In this document: one piece after another, positions 13,465 to 19,578 of the stretch | Numbering within the stretch: the first letter of the stretch is position 1 | Layout: every line of letters starts with the position of its first letter | Assembly (NCBI GenBank): GCA_018664365.1 | Contig: JABJOK010000111.1 | Span: 1 to 21,235, forward strand | From: Candidatus Peregrinibacteria bacterium | GTDB lineage: Bacteria > Patescibacteriota > Gracilibacteria > UBA1369 > LOWO2-01-FULL-3 | Direction: 5' to 3' | Length of the DNA stretch: 21,235 bases | Notes under the pieces: generated by a model | What the model saw: only the letters and a program-made list of their open reading frames with translations | Databases searched by the model: none | What the model was told of the DNA's origin: nothing | Translations under genes and position numbers: made by a program

Positions 13465-14076
13465 TTGCCACCTCTTTCGACAAAACAAAAAAACCAACAA
13501 AACCAAAAAAGCTAGAGCAACAAAACCAAAACTCAACCAAGTAAAATTAGACATTAAGACCTCTTCATTTTCTCCAAAATAATATCCAAGTGCTGCCAAA
13601 ACACACACCCATAGACCAGAACCAAGTCCTGTGAAAAACAGGAACTTTGCGAAATTCATTCTCGCAAACCCAGCCGGCAAAGAAATCAACTGCCTAATAG
13701 CAGGAAGCAATCTTCCCAAAAAAGTCGAAATTCCACCATAATCCACGAAATGCTTCTCAGCTTTTTCCAATTTTCCTTTATTAAGCAACAAAAACTTTGC
13801 CATTTTATGCTCAACTAATTCATACACAACTAGCCTTCCCAAAGATCTCGCAATCCAATAATTAATAGTCGCTCCCACCAAACTCCCCAAAATACCAGCC
13901 AACACAATAACTACAATATTCATCTCACCCTGGGCTGCCAAATAGGCCGCAGGTGGGACAACAATCTCAGAAGGAAACGGAATAAAAGAGCTTTCTACAG
14001 CCATCAAAGCAAAAACTCCCGTGTACCCCATACCAGAAGTCAATTCAAGCATCCACTGTACAAAAGATCCAATCAT
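13453..14076 (-). CDS. DedA family membrane protein
   Basis: A 207-residue integral membrane protein of the DedA/SNARE-associated family, members of which act in lipid (undecaprenyl-phosphate or phospholipid) flipping and membrane homeostasis. Visible signatures are ESSFIPFPSEIVVPPAAY (28-45), in the first re-entrant loop region, and FLGRLLPAIRQLISLPAG (119-136), with the conserved Gly-Arg and Pro-Ala-Gly. About four to five hydrophobic segments are present, and the C-terminus is positively charged. The frame is open upstream to 14169, but those 31 residues (MAELVDARDSKS...) are the translated tRNA-Leu gene and are not protein. The ATG at 14076, 12 nt behind the tRNA 3' end, is the real start. 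It has no Shine-Dalgarno sequence and is probably cotranscribed with the tRNA. Confidence 0.9.
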   Translation of the reverse strand: MIGSFVQWMLELTSGMGYTGVFALMAVESSFIPFPSEIVVPPAAYLAAQGEMNIVVIVLAGILGSLVGATINYWIARSLGRLVVYELVEHKMAKFLLLNKGKLEKAEKHFVDYGGISTFLGRLLPAIRQLISLPAGFARMNFAKFLFFTGLGSGLWVCVLAALGYYFGENEEVLMSNFTWLSFGFVALAFLVLLVFLFCRKRWQLTK

Positions 14077-14088
14077 AGAGTTATTTAA

Positions 14089-14175
14089 TGGTGCCCAGAG
14101 AGGGAATCGAACCCTCACTCTCTTGCGAGAACGGGATTTTGAATCCCGCGCGTCTACCAATTCCGCCATCTGGGC
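14089..14175 (-). tRNA. tRNA-Leu (anticodon CAA)
   Basis: The 87-nt minus-strand sequence folds into a full class II tRNA: acceptor stem GCCCAGA/TCTGGGC, U8, D-arm with GG in the loop, anticodon stem CGGGA/TCCCG with loop TTCAAAA (anticodon CAA, decodes UUG), a long variable arm with stem TCTC/GAGA, T-arm GAGGG/CCCTC with TTCGATT, discriminator A, and an encoded CCA end (14089-14091). The long variable arm and A73 fit leucine identity. U8 is a potential ThiI substrate. Confidence 0.97.
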
Positions 14176-14187
14176 ATAGACAAAAAT

Positions 14188-14216
14188 AAATTAACAAAGT
14201 TCACTACCATTGAAAA
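14188..14216 (-). promoter_or_regulatory. Candidate promoter of tRNA-Leu/dedA
   Basis: On the minus strand, TTTTCA (14211-14216), a 17-bp spacer and TAATTT (14188-14193) with a TGT extension, 12 nt before the tRNA 5' end. The match is moderate. Its -35 lies on top of the obgE -35. Confidence 0.4.
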
Positions 14217-14239
14217 GAACAAATACACATGTGTATACT
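14210..14239 (+). promoter_or_regulatory. Promoter of obgE, predicting a leaderless mRNA
   Basis: TTGAAA (14210-14215), an 18-bp spacer and TATACT (14234-14239), then exactly 7 nt to the ATG at 14247. A perfect 14-bp palindrome (14223-14236) overlaps the -10. The promoter position shows that an upstream ATG at 14229 is not the start. Confidence 0.65.
14223..14236. repeat. 14-bp perfect palindrome overlapping the obgE -10
   Basis: ATACACATGTGTAT reads the same on both strands, with arms of 7 bp and no spacer. It covers the first three bases of the TATACT box. The placement suits a dimeric repressor site, but no regulator is identified. Confidence 0.55.
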
Positions 14240-14246
14240 TGGAACC

Positions 14247-15542
14247 ATGTTTTGCGATGAATTAAAAATTAAACTGAAAGCTGGAAAAGGCGGCGACGGG
14301 TGCGTCAGTTTTCGTCGTGAAAAATTTGTGCCAAAGGGAGGACCGGATGGTGGAGACGGCGGACACGGCGGACACATCATTATAAAGGTAAATTCAAACC
14401 TCAATACTCTAGGACATTTAACAAACGGAAAAAAATACAAAGGAGAAGATGGAGGATCTGGAAAAGGGAAAAATATGCACGGAAAAAATGCTGAGACATT
14501 ATTAATTGAAGTGCCAAGAGGAACAATTGTGTTAAATGAGGATAAAAGCCAAGCAATAGCAGACTTAGGTAACGAAGGAGAACAAATAGTAATAGCAAAA
14601 GGAGGCCAGGGAGGGCTTGGAAATAGCAGATTTAAATCATCTACACACCAAGCACCAAGATTTGCAGAAACAGGTGAGCCAGGAGAAGAAATGGAAATAG
14701 TCCTAGAGCTAAAACTTGTAGCCGATGTTGGATTAATAGGACTTCCATCAGCCGGCAAATCTACATTAATATCAGTTATTAGCAACGCGCGACCAAAAAT
14801 TGCTGCATATCATTTCACAACACTCACTCCAAACCTTGGAGTCGTTAATATAGATAAAAACAACGGATTCGTAGTAGCAGACATACCTGGACTAATAGAA
14901 GGGGCAAGCGAAGGCAAGGGGCTCGGGCACCAATTCCTTAAACATATATCAAGGACAAAGCTGCTTGTACACATCATAGATGGATCCCTAGACGATATTG
15001 CTGCTGACTTCAAAACAATAACCAAAGAACTTAAAGACTTCGACAAATCACTAGCAAAAAAAGAACAAATAGTCGTGATAAATAAATTAGACATAATTGA
15101 TGACGATGACATCAAGAAAAAGATAAAAGACTTAAAGAAGGCCAGTAAAAAGACTAAAATATTCACTATCTCCGGAGTAACACACGAGGGACTTCAACCA
15201 CTACTTAGAGAAATAGTTAAAAAACTTGAAGAGATAAGGAAAGAAGAAGCAAGCGAACCAAAAAAGAAAGAGGAAGTTATAACAATACATAAGCCTCACC
15301 TAGATCAGGTCAAATTTGAAATAGAAAAAGTAATTAAAAAGAAAGATCACAAGATTTTCAAGATTAAAGGAAAGAGAATAGAGCAATTATTAATTATGAC
15401 GGACACAAAAAATCCTGAAGGCCTTGAACGTGTATATCATTTCTTTGATAAAATGGGCATTAAGTCAGCTATAGAGAAAAAAGGGGCAACATTTGGAGAT
15501 ATAGTAAAGATCAAAGAAAAAAATATTCCATACAGAAAATGA
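14247..15542 (+). CDS. obgE: GTPase Obg (CgtA)
   Basis: Obg is a ribosome-associated GTPase for 50S assembly and stress/cell-cycle control. With the start at 14247 it has 431 residues in three domains. The Gly-rich Obg fold (about 1-158) includes KAGKGGDGCVSFRREKFVPK and GGPDGGDGGHGG. The G domain has GLPSAGKS at 165-172, DIPG at 212-215 and NKLD at 279-282. A C-terminal OCT domain (about 350-431) ends in a GATFGDIVKI motif. MFCDELKIKL matches the usual Obg N-terminus (MFVDEVKI-like), so the ATG at 14229, six codons earlier, is rejected. It overlaps pth by 4 bp (ATGA) and probably shares its transcript. Confidence 0.96.
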   Translation: MFCDELKIKLKAGKGGDGCVSFRREKFVPKGGPDGGDGGHGGHIIIKVNSNLNTLGHLTNGKKYKGEDGGSGKGKNMHGKNAETLLIEVPRGTIVLNEDKSQAIADLGNEGEQIVIAKGGQGGLGNSRFKSSTHQAPRFAETGEPGEEMEIVLELKLVADVGLIGLPSAGKSTLISVISNARPKIAAYHFTTLTPNLGVVNIDKNNGFVVADIPGLIEGASEGKGLGHQFLKHISRTKLLVHIIDGSLDDIAADFKTITKELKDFDKSLAKKEQIVVINKLDIIDDDDIKKKIKDLKKASKKTKIFTISGVTHEGLQPLLREIVKKLEEIRKEEASEPKKKEEVITIHKPHLDQVKFEIEKVIKKKDHKIFKIKGKRIEQLLIMTDTKNPEGLERVYHFFDKMGIKSAIEKKGATFGDIVKIKEKNIPYRK

Positions 15543-16093
15543 AAATAGTAGTTGGACTCGGAAATATAGGAGAAAAATACGCAAGGACAAGACACAATTG
15601 CGGCTTTATAGCTATGGATGAACTTGTAAGACAAGTCGAAGAATCAGGAGTAAAAGTTAAATGGAAAGAAGATACAAAACTTAAGGCCATAACGACAAAA
15701 ATCCTCTTAAATAATGAAATAACCTTTCTAGCAAAGCCAACAACACTAATGAATCGATCAGGCGAATCAGTAAGTCAAATTCTGAACTTTTTCAAGGAAC
15801 CGGCCGAAAATTTAATTGCAGTTTATGATGATCTAGACCTTCCATTAGGAACCATTCGAATTAGAGACAAGGGATCAGCAGGAACACACAACGGTATGAA
15901 ATCAATAATTGAACAAATAGGAACTCAAGAATTCAAGAGGATAAGAATAGGAATAGAAAGCAGGGGAGAGCTTGCACCAGCGCAGCAGGACACTAGCTCC
16001 TATGTTCTATCAAACTTCACAGAGAAAGAAATCGCACCGCTTAAAAAAAGCATAGAAGAAGCCGTTGAAGAACTTAAATCGCAAATTTCATAA
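15539..16093 (+). CDS. pth: Peptidyl-tRNA hydrolase
   Basis: Pth recycles peptidyl-tRNA released from stalled ribosomes. The 184-residue protein carries VGLGNIGEKYARTRHNCGF (5-23) with catalytic His19 and Asn9, KPTTLMNRSG (66-75) with Asn72, VYDDLDLPLG (95-104) and GSAGTHNGMKSI (112-123) with Asn118. All residues expected in the active-site cleft are present. The ATG at 15539 overlaps the obgE stop as ATGA, so the two are translationally coupled. The next gene, rplU, has its own promoter. Confidence 0.96.
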   Translation: MKIVVGLGNIGEKYARTRHNCGFIAMDELVRQVEESGVKVKWKEDTKLKAITTKILLNNEITFLAKPTTLMNRSGESVSQILNFFKEPAENLIAVYDDLDLPLGTIRIRDKGSAGTHNGMKSIIEQIGTQEFKRIRIGIESRGELAPAQQDTSSYVLSNFTEKEIAPLKKSIEEAVEELKSQIS

Positions 16094-16099
16094 ATCAAC

Positions 16100-16128
16100 T
16101 TGACCTTTAGGGCAATTTTCCATAGATT
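16100..16128 (+). promoter_or_regulatory. Promoter of rplU
   Basis: TTGACC (16100-16105), a 17-bp spacer and TAGATT (16123-16128). The predicted transcript start is near 16135, leaving a leader of about 20 nt, A-rich, without a Shine-Dalgarno sequence. Confidence 0.62.
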
Positions 16129-16154
16129 ACATAGGCAATTTTTAAGAAAACAAC

Positions 16155-16538
16155 ATGTTCGCAATAATTGAAACAGGAGGAAAACAATACAAAGTAGAAA
16201 AAGGTTCAACTTTAGACGTTGAACGCATTGATGAAAAGGAAGGAGCTTCTATAGTTATAGATAAAGTCCTTCTTATTGAAGACAAAGACACTAAAATTGG
16301 TACTCCTCAAATCGACGGAGCATCAGTTACTGTAAAGATAGTTGCTCACAAAAGAGGTGATAAAATTGTGGTTTTCAAAATGAAACCTAAAAAGAGATAC
16401 CAAAAAACTCAAGGACACAGACAAGAGCTAACAACAATAGAAATTACAGACATAAAAGCTTCAGGAGGTTCATCAGCACCTAAAAAGGCTGCAGCTCCAA
16501 AAAAGACTGAAGAAAAAGAAGAGAAGGAAGACAAGTAA
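16155..16538 (+). CDS. rplU: Ribosomal protein bL21
   Basis: A 127-residue large-subunit protein that binds 23S rRNA. The core matches bL21: MFAIIETGGKQYKVEKG at the start, the VAHKRGDKIVVFKMKPKKRYQK segment (67-88) and the GHRQELTTIEI strand. About 24 extra residues (104-127), made of Ala/Lys and then Glu/Lys, follow the core and are probably disordered. bL27 (rpmA), commonly next to rplU in bacteria, is not here: the next gene is the convergent pseudouridine synthase gene, 2 bp away. It has its own promoter at 16100-16128. Confidence 0.96.
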   Translation: MFAIIETGGKQYKVEKGSTLDVERIDEKEGASIVIDKVLLIEDKDTKIGTPQIDGASVTVKIVAHKRGDKIVVFKMKPKKRYQKTQGHRQELTTIEITDIKASGGSSAPKKAAAPKKTEEKEEKEDK

Positions 16539-16540
16539 TT

Positions 16541-17455
16541 CTATAATTTATCAAGAACGCCCTGTAGGTCCGCAGGCAGTTTTGCCGTAACTGTAATCTT
16601 TTTACCATTCAAATCCTTGAAAGAAAGTTTGGATGCATGCAAAAATTGGCGATTAAGCGGAAACTGCTTCTTAAAAGATCGATTTTGAGCAGTATTTCCA
16701 TAAGAACTATCCATAACGACTGAATGCCCAATAGAATTCATATGAACCCTTATTTGATGAGTTCTTCCAGTTTTAATTTCAACATCAATAAAACTTACTG
16801 ACATTCTCTTATTTATCTCAAAGCTTTCAATAAGCGAATATTCTGAAATAGCCATTTTACCACTCTTTTCAGATGCAATCCCCATCTTCTTCCTGTGCTT
16901 AGTGTCTCTTGCTATAGGAGCTTCAATAATACCTCTAGAATTCTCAAGAACATTAAAAACTAGACATTTGTAAACCTTCTCAACCTTTCTAGCCTTAAAT
17001 TGAGCAACCAAATGCTCATAAGCAGGTACATTTTTTGCAACAATCAAAACACCAGAAGTGTCTTTATCAAGCCTATGAACAATCCCTGGACGTCTATTCT
17101 CGCCAACACCTTCATCGATTTTATCTAGTAAGGCATTAACAACTGTACCAGAATTATGACCACTATCACTTGGGTGAACAACCATGCCCGCTGGCTTATT
17201 TACAACAATGTAATCCTTGGTCTCCTTAATTATATCAAGATCAATTTTCTCAGAATTAACAACAGCAACCTCCTCACTAGCATTAACATCAGGAACAAAA
17301 ACCTCATCAGACTCAGCTAAAACATAGCTATTCTTAACCGGAGATCCATTAACTAGAACCGCTCCTCTTTTAATTAACTTCTGTAATTTCGAACGAGAAA
17401 CATCAGGGTAAGTCTCCACCAAATATTTATCCAATCTTTTTCTTGCCATATTCAT
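16541..17455 (-). CDS. rluD: RluA/RluD-family pseudouridine synthase
   Basis: A 304-residue enzyme converting uridines to pseudouridine in large-subunit rRNA. An N-terminal S4 RNA-binding domain (about 5-60: KRLDKYLVE, VSRSKLQKLIKRGAVLVNG) is followed by the catalytic domain with VVNKPAGMVVHPS (84-96), PGIVHRLDKDTSG (123-135; catalytic Asp130) and GRTHQIRVHM. The layout matches RluD (23S helix 69) best, but RluC or RluA substrates cannot be excluded from sequence. The ATG at 17455 overlaps the 3' end of the TrmB-like gene by 29 bp; a second ATG at 17449 is equally plausible. No separate promoter is seen, so it is probably cotranscribed with that gene. Confidence 0.9.
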   Translation of the reverse strand: MNMARKRLDKYLVETYPDVSRSKLQKLIKRGAVLVNGSPVKNSYVLAESDEVFVPDVNASEEVAVVNSEKIDLDIIKETKDYIVVNKPAGMVVHPSDSGHNSGTVVNALLDKIDEGVGENRRPGIVHRLDKDTSGVLIVAKNVPAYEHLVAQFKARKVEKVYKCLVFNVLENSRGIIEAPIARDTKHRKKMGIASEKSGKMAISEYSLIESFEINKRMSVSFIDVEIKTGRTHQIRVHMNSIGHSVVMDSSYGNTAQNRSFKKQFPLNRQFLHASKLSFKDLNGKKITVTAKLPADLQGVLDKL

Positions 17456-18227
17456 TTTTAAATTTTTGCCACATTATATCAAACATTGACCTATGCATCT
17501 CTGCAATTTGTGAGTCCTGAATCACTACACCATATTCTGAGCCCTTCTCCAAGTGAATAATCGAAACCTTATCATTATATATGTTCATTTCATTTTCAAA
17601 CATTCCAGAAGCAGGCACATACAATATATCAGTTAGCTCACATTGCATATCATAATGCTCTTTAAAAAACTCCCGAACCTCGGGAGTATCTGGGACAATA
17701 GTTTTTAAAGGAATCTTTTTATCAAAAATCCTGAGATCCTTGAATTCAATCAAGAAATCACCATGGCCGGACTTCAACCACTTATCCAAGCACACATAAG
17801 CCCTAAAAGTATCCTTAGCAGACAAAGCATCAAACATAACATTCTTAACTCCTTCAATACCTTCAAAATAAGTAATAACTGGTTTATTCAAAGAAAAACT
17901 CTCGCTAAGACAGCGAAACTTTGGAACCAGATTCAAAAGATTATTTCGATGATAATCAAAAGTTTTACATTTACGATCAACGTAACCAACCAAAGAGTTA
18001 GGATCATTGGCAACAAAGTACTTCATAGTAGCATTGGTATACGAAGAAACTACCCCCTTAACCTCCAAAGATTTTAGAATAGAATATGTCGTCGTCCTAT
18101 TAAGAGAAGTACGCTTAGCTATAACACTAACCGCCTGGGGCCCCAACGATAGCAATTCTAAATAGACCTGTGATTCACTATCTGTGAATCCTATTTGACA
18201 CAGCTGGTCTAGTAGATTGCTTTTCAT
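17427..18227 (-). CDS. TrmB-like winged-helix transcriptional regulator
   Basis: With the ATG at 18227 the protein has 266 residues. The N-terminal 70 form a winged helix-turn-helix of the TrmB type: LLDQLCQIGFTDSESQVYLELLSLG, then SVIAKRTSLNRTTTYSILKSLEVKGVV. The next region (about 85-110) looks helical, and the C-terminal part (about 115-260, YFEGIEGVKNVMFDAL onward) resembles the effector or dimer domain seen in TrmB/MarR-like regulators of archaea and CPR bacteria. The frame is open to 18344, but the promoter (TTGACA at 18279-18284, TGTACT at 18257-18262, minus strand) lies inside that extension and the extra residues do not look like a domain. It is divergent from tyrS, whose promoter holds a 15-bp palindrome. 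It overlaps rluD. Target genes and ligand are unknown. Confidence 0.8.
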   Translation of the reverse strand: MKSNLLDQLCQIGFTDSESQVYLELLSLGPQAVSVIAKRTSLNRTTTYSILKSLEVKGVVSSYTNATMKYFVANDPNSLVGYVDRKCKTFDYHRNNLLNLVPKFRCLSESFSLNKPVITYFEGIEGVKNVMFDALSAKDTFRAYVCLDKWLKSGHGDFLIEFKDLRIFDKKIPLKTIVPDTPEVREFFKEHYDMQCELTDILYVPASGMFENEMNIYNDKVSIIHLEKGSEYGVVIQDSQIAEMHRSMFDIMWQKFKNEYGKKKIG

Positions 18228-18256
18228 TAAAGAAAAAATTACCTTAAGAGGCGAAG

Positions 18257-18284
18257 AGTACAGCAAAAATATAACATTTGTCAA
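18257..18284 (-). promoter_or_regulatory. Promoter of the TrmB-like regulator gene
   Basis: On the minus strand, a perfect TTGACA (18279-18284), a 16-bp spacer and TGTACT (18257-18262). The predicted leader before the ATG at 18227 is about 22 nt. Confidence 0.55.
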
Positions 18285-18331
18285 TACCCAATGACTCAAT
18301 ATGTCGATGACGCTCCCACAACACCTCAAAA

Positions 18332-18359
18332 TTTGCCTTTTCAAAAGGCTTCTGATAAT
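18332..18359 (+). promoter_or_regulatory. Promoter of tyrS with an operator-like palindrome
   Basis: TTTGCC (18332-18337), a 16-bp spacer and GATAAT (18354-18359). The transcript would start about 6 nt before the ATG at 18373. A perfect palindrome, GCCTTTTCAAAAGGC (18335-18349, 7-bp arms around a central C), fills most of the spacer. Confidence 0.5.
18335..18349. repeat. 15-bp palindrome in the tyrS promoter spacer
   Basis: GCCTTTT-C-AAAAGGC has perfect 7-bp arms. A protein bound here would block RNA polymerase at tyrS. The divergent TrmB-like gene is the nearest regulator, but a link between the two is inference. Confidence 0.55.
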
Positions 18360-18372
18360 TTTTACTAGCTAA

Positions 18373-19578
18373 ATGATAACTAAAAATAAAATGACTGTAG
18401 ATATAGAAACATTACTAGAAAGAAGTGCCGTCGATGTAATAGTAAAAGAAGAGCTCGAAGAAAAATTAAAGTCTGGGAAGAAGCTCAATATAAAACTGGG
18501 GATAGACCCCTCAGGAGCCGATCTGCATCTTGGACACATGGTAGTAATCAAAAAACTACGAGAATTTCAACAAGCAGGTCATAACATCTTTTTACTTTTC
18601 GGTAACTTCACTGGTCAAATAGGGGACCCGACAGACAAATTAAATGCACGAAAACCAAAAACCCAAAAAGAGCTAGAGGCAAATGCAAAAAAATACGTTG
18701 AACAGGCAGGTAAACTTCTAGACACAAACAAAGTAGAAATTGTTTGGAACGCAGACTGGCTGGGAAAACTAAATTTTGCAGACGTAGCAAAGCTAGCTCA
18801 ATCATTTACAGTGCATCAAATGCTAGAACGTGACATGTATCAAGATCGAATAAAGAAAAACCACCCAATATACATGCATGAATTCTTGTACCCATTAATG
18901 CAAGGATACGATTCAGTTGCCTTAGAGGCAGACGTGGAATTAGGAGGCACCGATCAACTATTCAATTTACTGGCTGGAAGAACAATTCAGAAAGATTATG
19001 GACAAGCACCACAAAGCGTACTGACGGTTCCACTTCTAGTAGGAACCGATGGAAAAGACAAAATGGGGAAGAGTCTAGACAATTACATAGGAATTCACGA
19101 AGCACCAAAAGACATGTACGGAAAAACAATGTCAATTACAGACGACCTGATTGTCTCATACTTTGAGCTAACAACAGATTACACACTAGAAGAAATTGCT
19201 AATGTGAAAAAGGCTTTAGACGAAGGAGAAAATCCAAAAAATCTAAAAATGCAACTTGCCAGGGAAATAGTAACTCTATACTACGATCAAGACGCCGCAA
19301 AACAAGCTGAAAAGGACTTTCAAGAAGTGTTTAGCAACAAAGGCCTACCAGATGAAATAGAACAAATAAAACTTCCAGAAAGCAAATACAATATTATTGA
19401 ACTTGTTACAGAAGCAAATCTTTCACCATCAAAAAGCGAAACACGTAGAATGATTGAAGGAGGAGGAGTCAGAATTGATGGAGAAAAAGTGCCTTCAATA
19501 GAAGAAGAAGTCGACATATCAGAAGAAAAACTACTACAAGTTGGAAAAAGAAAATTCATAAAAGTTATCAAAGGATAA
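18373..19578 (+). CDS. tyrS: Tyrosyl-tRNA synthetase
   Basis: Charges tRNA-Tyr with tyrosine. The 401-residue class I synthetase has the HIGH motif as HLGH (52-55, in GADLHLGHMVVIKKL), GDPTDK (84-89), the tyrosine-binding region with YPLMQGYDSVALEADVELGGTDQ (173-195), and the KMSKS loop as KMGKS (230-234). A C-terminal S4 RNA-binding domain (about 335-401) contains SKSETRRMIEGGGVRIDGEKV. This is the longer TyrS subtype with KMGKS. Starts at 18373 and 18391 (MTVDIETLLE) are both possible; the first lies about 6 nt after the predicted transcript start. The stop TAA shares its last A with the recG ATG, so the two are coupled. Confidence 0.95.
   Translation: MITKNKMTVDIETLLERSAVDVIVKEELEEKLKSGKKLNIKLGIDPSGADLHLGHMVVIKKLREFQQAGHNIFLLFGNFTGQIGDPTDKLNARKPKTQKELEANAKKYVEQAGKLLDTNKVEIVWNADWLGKLNFADVAKLAQSFTVHQMLERDMYQDRIKKNHPIYMHEFLYPLMQGYDSVALEADVELGGTDQLFNLLAGRTIQKDYGQAPQSVLTVPLLVGTDGKDKMGKSLDNYIGIHEAPKDMYGKTMSITDDLIVSYFELTTDYTLEEIANVKKALDEGENPKNLKMQLAREIVTLYYDQDAAKQAEKDFQEVFSNKGLPDEIEQIKLPESKYNIIELVTEANLSPSKSETRRMIEGGGVRIDGEKVPSIEEEVDISEEKLLQVGKRKFIKVIKG

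Noticed and set aside
13403..13540. 46-residue N-terminal extension of the five-cysteine protein
   Set aside because: It overlaps the end of dedA in another frame, is aromatic low-complexity sequence and contains the promoter.
14077..14169. 31-residue N-terminal extension of DedA (MAELVDARDSKS...)
   Set aside because: It is the reverse-strand translation of the tRNA-Leu gene plus a 12-nt linker; DedA homology begins at the ATG at 14076.
14229..14246. Longer obgE start at 14229
   Set aside because: This ATG lies inside the promoter palindrome, upstream of the predicted transcript start, and the added six residues are not part of the Obg domain.
14204..14785. 193-residue reverse-strand open frame opposite obgE
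   Set aside because: It is a Pro/Ser-rich shadow of the glycine-rich Obg domain.
18228..18344. 39-residue N-terminal extension of the TrmB-like regulator
   Set aside because: It covers the gene's own TTGACA promoter and has no domain character; the HTH domain starts right after the ATG at 18227.
18361..18372. T-box riboswitch upstream of tyrS
   Set aside because: The predicted leader is only about 6 nt, far too short for a T-box.
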